Source: Ostrinia nubilalis
Lineage: Eukaryota > Arthropoda > Insecta > Lepidoptera > Crambidae
Length of the DNA: 64,000 bases
Assembly (NCBI RefSeq): GCF_963855985.1
Contig: NC_087093.1
Span: forward strand, 17,995,001-18,059,000
Direction: 5' to 3'
Under the pieces are notes generated by a model that saw nothing but the letters and a program-made list of their open reading frames with translations, made no database searches and was not told where the DNA came from. Shown here one piece after another: positions 31,344 through 42,450 of this stretch (positions are counted from its first letter, which is position 1; each line of letters begins with the position of its first letter). A program made the translations under genes and the position numbers.

Positions 31344-32990
31344 CTGGAAATAGCATGACCAAAAATGTTAATCGTTTAACAAAATTATATTACAATTTTT
31401 ACACCTGGAAAAACATTTAGTTTTACTTCTGTTCTATGGAGGCCTTCCTCACTTTTAATTGTCCTGCAGGGCTCATAACGTTCTACTTTTCAAGTTTATA
31501 ATGGAAGCAATGAAATATTGAATACTGAGTGTTGAGTATTCATAACTCAAGCTACCTAGAGTACCTAGTCATTTAAAAGTGCAATACTTTTTGAGTATTA
31601 TTATTATTCTAGTTTGTATCAGGTTTTGCTGTTTCTTTAACTCATTTGCTTATATTAGAATGCAAAGAAGGACGATGTATTTTAGGAATAATAATGCAAC
31701 TGAATTGTTCATCAGTCAGTATAATATTGTCAATAATATAGCAATTTACCAGAACTCAAACTGCATCTTGACACTGAACAAACTATTATAATATTATTCG
31801 AGTACTGTATCAGCCTCTTATTGTCGCCTATGTGGTCTAGTGGTAAGACCACCTGCTTCAGACGCAGAGGTCCCGGGTTCGATTCCAAGTGGGGGCAGAT
31901 TTTTCTGTTCGGTTTGGTTGGTGGTAGGGCTTGTTCTAAGTCCGCCTGGCTAGCTACCACCATCTTACCTAAGTCTGTCGCCATAACAGCAATGTTAACA
32001 GCATTGTTGTGTTCCGGCAGTTAGAGGTAAGATAGCCAGTTCCTCCGTGGTTGAGGATTCCGGGTGAAGCTCGCTTCCACCTTCGGCCTGATCGTCACTT
32101 ACCATCAGGTGAGATACAGGTCAAGAGCTTCCTCGTTGTGGATAAAAAAAAAATAATAATAATGAGATCTAGTTGCCCTCAAAATAACTGACTTGACTAC
32201 AAATGTCTCAAAAAGTAGATGCATACTAAATACCAATTTGAATATAAAAAATATACAAAAATTTTCACAACAGCTTCCTATGCCTGTAATTGATGGCGAA
32301 AGTCATTTAGTCAACAAGCATTAGGATACTCAAACAATAAGTTCTAAGCAAATGGTTGATTTAAAATCCTATTTTAAATAAAAACCCACCTCAGCGCTGG
32401 CCCAACCAATAGCAGCAGTTAATATCTTAGCATGTCCTTTTCCAGGAACTGCGTTTAGAGCAAAGTACAACCCCAGCAAGTCAGCAAAGTCCACCGTGGC
32501 CTTCAGGATCTCCTGGAAATTGGAATGGAAATGGAATTACTATTAAGTTAAGGTACAATGTTTAGGTCATTGTGAAATAAAAAGAAACTTGTAAGGTTGC
32601 AAATTATCTTGAAGAACATTATTAATATTATAGGAAAAACAATAACAAATAAGATGACGATTACTCACCAGAAACACATCATATTCACCATCTAATTGAG
32701 CACTATCAGAGTCGGGAAAGAATGTAGCCAATAGTAACATTTTACATAGCTGTGTAAAGATGTACAATCCACCTGCATAAACGCATTTCGAGAAGGTCGC
32801 ATATTCAGAGCTGAAACACAGAAGTTCCTCTCATGTAACCATTGTAAATGATAAGGAGATTCACCTTAAATTTTATTAGGACACCGAATTAGTACTGTTT
32901 AAAGATTACTTACATCCCTGAAAACTTGTATGCCATATGATACGGCGCGTAGACTAAGGCTAGGCAATTACCGAAATGATAAAGTGTCAT
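30996..32990 (-). CDS. TMEM147: TMEM147 (transmembrane protein 147), complete, four exons
   Basis: Encodes a 229-residue multipass ER membrane protein. Exons 32990-32914, 32810-32669, 32512-32390 and 31343-30996 join with consistent phases. Residues [56 protein letters not shown] and [16 protein letters not shown] are clear matches to the conserved TMEM147 sequence; human TMEM147 is 224 residues. Seven membrane helices are expected. TMEM147 works with nicalin and NOMO in the BOS complex at the Sec61 translocon, supporting multipass protein insertion. A SINE (31824-32163) sits in intron 3. The start ATG has the context ttaaaATGa. The gene is intact with no frameshift. It lies upstream of the receptor gene on the same strand, with no sign of a shared promoter. 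Confidence 0.95.
31824..32163 (+). repeat. tRNA-derived SINE, near full length, in TMEM147 intron 3
   Basis: The tRNA-like head has A-box TGGTCTAGTGG (31833-31843) and B-box GGTTCGATTCC (31876-31886). A unique body follows (gttaacagcattgttgtgtt, ggtaagatagccagttcctc), with an A-rich tail ending in (AAT)n. Other copies are at 1963-2126 and, partly, 23819-23868. The acceptor stem no longer pairs well, so it is not a tRNA gene. Confidence 0.85.
32390..32512 (-). CDS. TMEM147: TMEM147 exon 3
   Basis: Acceptor aatttccag, 41 codons ([38 protein letters not shown]), donor GAG|GTGGGT. The conserved 'GKG.AK' loop and 'GWA.AE' helix are present. Confidence 0.93.
32669..32810 (-). CDS. TMEM147: TMEM147 exon 2
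   Basis: Acceptor tgtgtttcag; its first base completes an Ile codon. It encodes [20 protein letters not shown] through [12 protein letters not shown] and ends CTG|GTGAGT in phase 0. Confidence 0.93.
32914..32990 (-). CDS. TMEM147: TMEM147 exon 1
   Basis: Starts at ATG 32990 and ends GGGAT|GTAAGT in phase 2; 25 whole codons covering the first membrane helix ([20 protein letters not shown]). Confidence 0.93.
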
Positions 32991-34706
32991 TTTAATTTAT
33001 TTGGGCTACTATTTCGCTTAATATTACACGTATTTAATTAAATTACGATAAAAAATATTCTGGTCAACTCATAACCTCAATTATTGACGTTGACAGTATT
33101 GACAGGACAGAATTATCAAATTTGACAAGACTACACACTCCTTTCCTTTCCACGGTTGCTCGCACAGTGTTCGTTTACATGTACCAAATAGCTTGGTTTT
33201 TCTGGGTTGTTATGAAAGATGATATAACATATTTTGATAAAGTAAATTTGGTAGTTTAATGCTTCATTCAAAGATCCTCTTTCATTTCTTTGTTAATTCT
33301 AATAGATATTTTAAATTATCACTTTTCCGTGGAATGAAACGTTTATACGCCCTCCGTTTCACTACAACTTTTTATCTCATTTCTTAAAACTCTTTAAATT
33401 TTACACAGAAATGTAAAATTATCTATTTTCAATGAACAACGATTTTAATTAAATTTGTCAATAAAGATCCACTTGCCTTTGAATTCAATAAAAGACACAA
33501 ATTGTGATTTTCTTTTTATTTTACTGTTCTAATAAATCCATACAATAAATCAGATAATGTGAAATGAAACGTCTTTAATGCGGGAGAGTTTGTTTACTTG
33601 TCAAACTATCGATTAAATTATGATGATTTTAAGTTTGTTTTTACGCTTTATTTTTAAGTTAAGTTCATAGTTTAATTGTTATTCATGTGCATAGAATACG
33701 TTATGTAAAAGTGCATGTTGTCGTCATAATACATTTTTTGATTTAATGTAGGTACTTTCTTAAATTTAATTTGCACAAACAGCTGTTCACTCATTTATTA
33801 GTAAAATTAAAATTAATGTGACAAGCTTAATACTAAGATTGCCTATGAAAGCTAGTAGCACGCTTCTAATAACACTTGCTTGCTATAAAACATGAAGGGG
33901 TTGGGAAAGAAAAACAGAAAGAGATGCAAAATGAGGGGTGCTATACAGAAGGGGTAAGTTGTTTAACCCTTTCCTTTTTTAGCACAGGCGCAAAAGGGTG
34001 TGGGGTTTTTTACCCAATGGTAAGGTAGGATTTGACAAATTTTGAATTTATTTGTCCGGAGATCTCTCCGGGGTTGCTCGCTGGGGCCTCCGGTGAACTT
34101 CCCCGGCAGTTGCCCTTTGTGTCTGACCCAAGCAACCACTCTTGCATATTATTAAAAGGTGCTTTGAATGTATAGACTCCTAAAAGTTAAAGGAAATTTT
34201 AAATATTAAACACAATGGAGTGTTCTATTGCTGAAAGTGTGAAGTGTGGAAAGTTTTTGTGTATTTTTTGGATTGTTTTCCTCATTATAATTTAGGTGAG
34301 TTTAAATTTTCAAATTTGTTTGAATGGTTGTTTTTAAATTGACTTTCAGATAATTGGTATTTCTGTTTGAATTAGATTAGCTAAATACCTACTATCATTT
34401 AATTAAAAAACACACTACTGAGGGACAATATTAATGAAAAATCTTAGGAATTGTTGTAAATTTTCATAAATTAATACTTGGAGGAAGGCACCTATTAGTA
34501 TGGTCTAGCTCATTGCAGTAACTTAGCTAATAAATTAAAAAAAATATGAATGTTATCTTCACATTTAAAATTTTAGTATTACAAAACATAAATAACAGGA
34601 GTTAAAAAAGCAATGAGATTGATTATGTTTGACACTTCCTAATATTCATAAAGTGGTGGTTGTTTTTGCTAAGGATAGTTTACCTACTTCATGACCTAAC
34701 GTCTTG

Positions 34707-34752
34707 GATTAATAAAACCTTTTTTAATTTTTTTTTAAAGGTTTTATTAATC
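34707..34752. repeat. Hairpin, 16-bp perfect stem
   Basis: gattaataaaaccttt and its exact complement aaaggttttattaatc flank a T-rich loop. This could be a very short MITE remnant. Confidence 0.7.
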
Positions 34753-35418
34753 TAAGCCTAACGTTTAGAAGTTTTATAATACCTATTCTTTCTGAGAAGT
34801 TAGATGAGTGATAATTAAGAAACTTGTTTAGCTGCTAAATTTATGAATCTTTAACATTTTCCTGATATAACATTTAATTAGGTATATTATGGAAAGAGAT
34901 AGCTTCATAAAAGAAAGACTATGTCTATGATAAATATGTCTATTTCAAAATTAGAAGACTCAAAAGGAAACAAGACAATAAAATATTGGGCGTGACCGCG
35001 TGATTTGAAAAGGTGCGCGCGATCTGATGAAAGTACTATTAAGGATTTATTTTAATGGCTGAGTCTAAAAAGTTTATTTAAGAGTCAATAAATTAAATCT
35101 ATTTTCGGGTTACCTAGCTATTAAAAATTCGTTTATAAAATGTATGTTTAAAGGATACTTTCCTACGTTTAAGTTAATACTGCCTTAAAATCGTGGCAAG
35201 TACTTAATAAGTAGGCCTAGGTAAATATAATAACGTCTAACGTGTTTTCATGAAATATTTAATCCCTCTCTCAACGTAATGGCTCACATAAAACACAAAA
35301 CGTGATTGAACTAGGCTCCCGAAACTCCACCATAAGTAGTCGCATCATTTGAAACGAAAAGAATAAAATAAAAGCGTTTGGGTTGCGCGCGTCCTCTCAC
35401 GTCATCCCTCCATTACAG

Positions 35419-35436
35419 CATTGTCCGGCGACAATG
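35419..35436. promoter_or_regulatory. Inverted CATTGTC / GACAATG motif pair
   Basis: CATTGTC and GACAATG are separated by CGGC. Sox/HMG-box factors bind (A/T)(A/T)CAA(A/T)G-type sites, so this pair could bind a Sox dimer. It lies in a GC-richer island of the desert. Only the inverted repeat is seen; binding is inferred. Confidence 0.3.
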
Positions 35437-38400
35437 GAGATAGAAAATAAAGAATCGCGGCCATTAGGTAAATTTCCTTATTCATTTTTTGCGACACCCT
35501 CGCGTGGGGAAGGTTATTTGTCATGCGGCGCTGCGCAGGACGCCGCGAGATCTCAATCTTCCGTGTCGTGGCGACACTCGACACGCTTTTTACCAACCCC
35601 ATAATCGATGGCCGATGTGCACGTCCCTGTCACAGGCACTCGATGGAGGACCCTCAGGTAGTTAAAGCACCGGTAAAACGCTCCTATACGACTCTTGCAA
35701 AGGTATCGAATTAGATCAATATATTAAGCAGTGTTTGGATTTGAGAGTTATGAAAAAACCAAAGACTTTTTCGTGCGTATCTGCTAGTATCATTCTTAAA
35801 ACAATCAAAAGGTATTAGATGAACAGACTTGAGATAATGAAGGATGTGGTTAATAGATGAATTAAAGAAGTAATTTTTGAATCTAGTAGTTATGTGTGTA
35901 CCTACGAGTGTGTATGAGGGTACCTACCCAATCAAGTAGAATAAATTATTATTATGGGAACCAATTTTGTAAAGTCATTTGTGTAGGTACCCACATGCCT
36001 ACCTATCTACTGCTACCTACCCTTCACGTACGTAGCCCTCAAGGTTCCAAACTTGTTAAACATCCATGAGTTTTATAATAGAGTTATTAAAACAACACAC
36101 CTATTATAATATTTAGACCTTCACATATCCACCGGGGCCACCCCCGCCCTCGCCCACGCGGTGTATCTCATTGCAAAATATGTAGGTACGTAGGTATCTA
36201 AACACGGCCGTCGCTCAATATTCAGTGGCATATAAAACCAAATTGGACTTTTTGATCCAGCACCCATCACAGACGCTATCGAATATTTTCGCTATTCAAC
36301 CTGCATTATGAATTTTGTAGAGCATCTGATTATTCCACCGAAATTGGATGTCGGCAGAAACTTGATCAGGTTTCTGAAACTACTTTAATAGGGTATTAGA
36401 TTGTAATCAGATTTAGATACTTGGTGAGCAAAGTCAATGAGAACATTTTTCATTTTTATGGAATCTCTATGAAATCATAAATTAAATTGGAATTATGCAA
36501 TTTTATGTGAATCATCAATCATATACCTAAGTAACTAGTAACTAAAATAGATACTTTCCTAAAGGCACATGTTTATAAATATTATTGCTGTGAGAGCTAA
36601 TCCTCCCAATTTTCAATCGAACCCGAACATCGTAAGCGGCCATAAAGATATCGCAATAAAAAAATTACGAGCGTGAAACAAAAATAGCATTGTGTATCGG
36701 GTGCGGCAATTTTGCATCGAGATCGATCCGAGGGAGGGCGAGGGCCGTGAGCGATGTCGCGAGGGAGTTTGCATGGGGTCACTGTAAGCCGTTTCCGATA
36801 AGGCCCCCCGGGCAGGGGCACTTGGGGCCGAACTGCCGAACTTTCGGCATTCGGCTCAATACGCGCTTATCTGCCTGCCGCACTCGCCTGCAGCGTACGT
36901 GGGCTGAATTATGCATCCACGCACTATCCGAATTGATATCATAATAAGGAGTACGGTTCCTCCGCAGCCAGCAGGACGTATCAATCTCTACCTTCATCAT
37001 TGTATTGACGCGATAGCCAGTGGTAGGTATGTGCTTTGTCAATAAATGGTATGAAGCTTATAAAAGCTTGGTTTGTATTATGGCTAAAAATATAAAAGCA
37101 GCATTAAAGCGTCATTTGTCTTATAAAACTTTTTTGGATTTTTATGAGATGTGTCATAATAAAATTAATGTTTTAAAATAACTTGCACTTCACAAATGGT
37201 CCTTGGCTTAACTCTACCTACCTACCTAGCCGACAGTTAATCTGATAGTATTCAAAGTAAACATAGAAAGCCATTAAGATTGCACATACGTAATAGTAAT
37301 GCCATATTTACATCGTGGCAGCCACCACCGCCTCTCGTATATATTCATAAGGTATCCCGTATCTTTTTACTGATCATAAATATTAAAGACGGTTCGTGCC
37401 ACTAGGATTTTCAATTCGACAGCGGCGGCGGATCCCTCCAGATTTTAGGCTTCCTCTTTCCGCGGATTAGAATGGTTTGATGTATGGCCGCGGGTGGCGG
37501 TAAATCAAATTTTGATTGCTATTTTCTTTGTGGAAAGTCGGAATTCTCCTGCGGGATTGGCGCGTCGTGTAACGCGGGCTAACCGATCCCCAGGCGCGCC
37601 GCCTCCGTCTTATGTGGATTCCACCTATAATTCCTATTTTCGTACTTCGGAATGGAAGTAAAACCGGTTTTATTTTATTTTTTTGATGGAATAGGTATCA
37701 ATTTCGCTCAGAATATGAAATGTTTCTTTTGGCGACATTTTCCCTTTCTTTGTACCTATTTGTAGCGCCTAATATTACGTACTGGAAGATGTAATGTAAC
37801 AAGGGCCTATCTAATTTTCAGACTGAAAAAAGTAAAGCATCTTCATCTAGCTATACGAAATACTTAGCTGTCGAATTATTTATGAAAATACCTCCGACCC
37901 TTCGTACCTAAGTAGTTACTTGATGAAAATACTTAGATTAAATTCTTCGTGTACAAATCGCGATCTTAAATTCATTTGAAACTAATCGCAGACTGTAGCC
38001 GATTGAAGCTTGGTTTACTTAGGGTTATCGTTAATAAAATTTGGTTGGATAAGTCAATTTTAGTGAAATAGCAAGGATGAAGGACGGGGCGCAGTAACCG
38101 CCTGTGTGATCCAATTGCGGCGCTCGAGATGGACGGAATCAAATTCGGGCCCTTTAAATATTTGAAGTGAAGGCGGCGCGATTTGGGGTTACACAAGTGC
38201 TCAGAGGGGATCAAAAATACAATTTGATACTTTTTCTTGTAAATACAGTTATAAAAACCGCAAAGATTTGGTGCTCCTAATGGATGACATGAATAAATTG
38301 TCATGTTACCCGCATGCAAGCTAGGGTTTTAATTGCATACTGTTGTTTTGATCACTTTATATCCTAAATTCGATTCCCGCCTTAGACAGTTCGATTTTTT

Positions 38401-39346
38401 CAAGTTGTTTATTTATAATTTAGTTTGAGAATTAAGTGACTCTACCCTAATCGCTAAATTTAAATAGCTTTATATCCTGTTTCGCTAAGAGAGTAAAAGA
38501 CAAAAGCAAATAAAAGGTTATTCAAGAAGTACTGAGTTGCATACAGTACTTTGTTTGTATACAGTACTTACATTTTTCTAATATTGAAGTTGATAGTAAC
38601 CTCTTAAGCAATAAAACTAGTTAAATACTTAATGTAATTTGTGTACGGCGTGAGTATACGGAGGAGCGACGGAGCGGGCGCGGCGAGGGGTGGCGGGTGG
38701 CCTCCTCCATCGGATAAAAAAAGGATCTCGAGAAATTCTCGACCCTTTTTATACTAAATAGATAGCTAACACGGTCTGAGTGGAGTTTCAATAGATGCTT
38801 TCTCGGCGGAAGAAGCGACCTGTAAAGAATCGAGTCGAGGGGCCGGTGAAAAACCATGTTATATACCTCTCCGGCGCCCAGTGCGTGTCACAGTTTTTCC
38901 TTTTATTTTTTACGCGTGCCCTCCTCAGAGGGATAAAAGGTGGAATTCTTTTTAAATTGGGAATGTTTTCTAAGAGGATTACGATTTGCGGAGGTGCGTC
39001 TGAACCTATTGGGAATAAAGGATCGTGTGGCGTGCTTTGTATTTTTACATGCTTAAAATTCTTTGCCGGGGGTGGCAGATATCGCTCCGAGACGAGGGAA
39101 CCTCTAATCCCGCTTATATTGGATCGTTACCGATGTTGTTGTGATTGTTTGGTGTCTTAAATAGCTGGCAATTTAGTTCTGTGAGTTAGAAAAAGAGCTT
39201 TTTATAGCGCATTATGTACCATATTTTTAAATAATTTCCTTCGTTATTAAGTGTGCAATCTAACGCACATATTTTGTGTCAATTTAAAGTTACTACGAGT
39301 AACTTGCCTAGTTTCTGATCACTAAATAGGTACCTACTGATTCAGT

Positions 39347-39472
39347 TCGTTCGTTCGTTCGTTTCAGCCGAAAGACGTCCACTGCTGGACAAAGGCCTCC
39401 CCCAAGGATTTCCACAAAGACCGGTCCTGCGCCGCTTGCATCCAGGTACCTCCCGCGACCTTCACCAGATCG
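39347..39472 (-). mobile_element. RTE-type LINE 3' end with 11-bp target duplication
   Basis: Starts (TTCG)n, then tttcagccgaaagacgtcca, ctgctggacaaaggcctccc and ggtacctcccgcgaccttca. ACTGATTCAGT at 39336-39346 and 39473-39483 brackets it. It belongs to the same subfamily as the 15699 copy (GAAC tail). Confidence 0.9.
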
Positions 39473-39483
39473 ACTGATTCAGT

Positions 39484-42450
39484 ATTTATTAAAAACAAAC
39501 AAAGTTTTCCTCTTTATAATATTAGTGTAGACAAGAACTTCTAAGCTCTGTTTGATTATCTGCAGATAACCAATACCATAACTATAAAAAACCAACTTAT
39601 TTTATCACTATCGATAGCCCGCGCGAGTAAAGCTCGACGACCACATTTTTTCTCAACAAACGTCAACAATCATATTTTATAATGACAGTAATTTCATCTT
39701 TGATTAATTCGTGACGCCTCAACTACGCCCATCATAAAACGTTGAAAGCCTCTTCAACGATAATAATTCCCACGTTGCAAAGGAAAAAAAATGGAAACAC
39801 TTTATTATAGGAACCCAATAATGGTGTTAATATACCGAGTGACCATTACTCGCGCACAAAGAATCGAAAAGAAATAATAATTGTCAAAATGGTAAGCCCC
39901 GCAAATTGTGCTTATTGGAACTGGATTTGTGCAGCGGGGGCGTGCGTGTGCAATGCAAAGCGCTGCGCGCGATTATCCCTTGCATTAGCAGTTTGTGCCG
40001 GACTTCAGTTTAAAATTTCGCCCCTGCCCTTTGTTGATGCACTCGGAGCTGTGCGCAATTTGATCATTCTCAGAGTAGTCCAGGAGATAACACATGCGAT
40101 TAATATTGCATGGAGGTATAGGCACATAAAGATCACGTGAATTTTGGTCGTGATTGTTTTTCTTCATCTAATGCCTGTGTCGGTACACACACATACAGCC
40201 AAAATAGCTACAATCAGCTACATGTTATACCTACATTTACATTGTAAATACATATGGCACTACAAATTTGTTAAAAGCTTTAATTTGATCACAAGATTAA
40301 ATGATAAAAAATGCACATTAAAAGGTATACGAGTAGGTAAACCTACTAGTATAGTTCATAATTTAACTTCAAAGATCAAGCACCTCAGCTCTTATACTAC
40401 GTTTTAGAACACGAGGGTGAGCTGTGTAAAAAAATATTTTTCTTATTACAGCCATGTCAGGGGTTCCATGCTTTAAACTGCGACCGCCCTCAATAATTGT
40501 GTTTCGCACTCTCGTCCGACATCATTCGCATTATTGTCATTCAGGGTTCCATGACAGGTGGTCATCTTGTAATGCCTTTTGAATAAGTAATAGGTATTTC
40601 TATTCGGACACATTTTTGTGAGGATTACGACCGTCCTTCTATTCGTAATAATAAAAAATATGGGAGAAATTCACCGGACATCAGTTAATAGGCTTAGCGA
40701 GAGTGCAATGTGATGTCGATCCACAGCCGGATATGAAACAATAGTAAGAGTATTCCGGGTTTATGCGATATTAAGATCATTTTACTATCCCGGTTACATC
40801 CCGCGGGCACATAAACCCAGTTGTAACGCGACTCCCATTTTCCAAATGTCCCCGAACATAATTGCGACCTGGGATGTTATTTCTAATAAAAACGCGCACT
40901 TATTCACTCATAACATCTAACCATATTAATTTTAACTATCACGTTATGCTTGTTGTCACAGAAACTATTCGGTTTTTGTTCCACCGAAAGTTGGAAATCA
41001 TTTAATTTTAGTGGTTAGAGGAAGGTATAATGTAGGCTAGCTGCACTTACCTACCTCTATGTTTCATTCAATTATCTAAACGTTTCATTACTTTAGTATT
41101 GAGGTAATTATTTGGAACATTGAAACCTACAATTAAAATAATTACTTTGTCCAACTTCATAAATAATGTAGCTAAATTCCATAATCGTCAAACCCAAACA
41201 TGACTGGTTTATTAGCAATTTGCCCAGGTTAAGTACCTTTCCTCGTAACCTAGCTTAGTGATGTGCATTGGCATTGATAATTTTAATCAAAGACAAGCAA
41301 TATAGCATGAGCTGTGTCTCCAGCCCTACGGCGATAAAAGGGATACATTATAAACGCGATGTGCCCGTATCGCCATCGGCGGAATGCGCGCGCACTTAAA
41401 ACTTTATTGTTCACGCTGTGTGCGCATTACCTTGCCTGTCAGTTTTATGTCTACCTATACCACGGTGTAAAAACCATTCGGTGTATTCCAACGACCATAT
41501 ATCTACACTAATCCTGGACTTATATTCAGTTTTGCATGGATTTCAAGTTGTAATTCCTCTGCGACTCATGTCACCGAATAGCTCTCGAAATACCTACATT
41601 ATTGCAAGTTCAGGCTTTCCTATGGTTTAGATATTTAGCATTTGCCTTTAATTTACAGAATTTACAATCGAATAGTATGGAGTTTGGTATCATTATTATT
41701 GTGATTCTTTGGCATCTGGTCTCTCAGGTCTTGTTCTCTGAAGTTAAATACTGTAATATACATTTTCTAGTTGGTTGGTTATATTTACAACATCACAATC
41801 TTCTGGTTACACACAAGAGGTGAATTAATCACAGAGTATTGGCATACTATTGCGTTATTTGCTAGTCCACCACTTATAGGAGAAAGGAGTAATTTATCAT
41901 TAGCTCTCGACGCTGCTAATGCGCCATTAAAGTTATCAGCGTGTTCATTACCGCAGTTTGAAGACTCGGGTAATGATGAATGAGTGATCGAGATATATCG
42001 AGGCTAAACAAAGCGCGAAAGGGTTGTGTGACGCCGCATTATCGGTAAGTGATCGATGGCCGCTCTTTGTCATCGCGAATTAGTTTGTTGCTGTATTGGG
42101 AACATTACATTGCTCTTAGGGCTTTTACTCACTTTGTTGATAGTGATAACGCCTGTTGGCACGTATGTTAGCTTGAAATCTCAATTTGGAAACCGAGACT
42201 AAGCTAACAATGTATTTTCAGTACCTAGTACTGACTCAGTACTCAATAATTTTAAAAATGCGTTCAAATCATAAACAAAGTATAATACCTATTATTTTCT
42301 TTAATTTATAATATAGGTGCAGTCTGTGTGGCTACTTATTCCGCTTATGACATAATATCTTGGTGTTTACTGTAATAAACCACCGTCTGACAAAAGTGGT
42401 TAAAGTTTTTGCCTTAGAGCAAGAAGTGGTCTTATATCCAGCTGTTATTG
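39484..42450. other. No gene seen; GC-richer islands in AT-rich DNA
   Basis: Islands at about 39890-40060, 40690-40870 and 41280-41420 carry short homeodomain-like motifs (TTTATTG, GCGATAAAA) in GC-rich surroundings. TATCGATA, the insect DRE element, occurs at 39609-39616. No splice-flanked coding exon was found. Confidence 0.35.

Larger units (their letters stand above)
32991..39335. other. Gene desert upstream of TMEM147 with GC-richer islands
   Basis: No supported coding exon. GC-richer islands stand out at about 34050-34140 (with the short inverted repeat ccggagatctctccgg), 35380-35660, 36690-36940, 37320-37640, 38080-38200 and 38640-38900. Open frames in them are short and unconvincing. 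They may be regulatory or conserved non-coding DNA. A 26-codon frame at 34215-34295 (+) ends exactly at TTTAG|GTGAGT and could be a non-coding first exon; support is weak. Confidence 0.35.

Noticed and set aside
31833..31900. Possible tRNA gene (A and B boxes present)
   Set aside because: The acceptor stem does not pair and the sequence continues into a SINE body with an A-rich tail seen at other sites.
39609..39616. TATCGATA as a promoter DRE element
   Set aside because: A single 8-bp match with no nearby coding start; a second occurs by chance near 53789.
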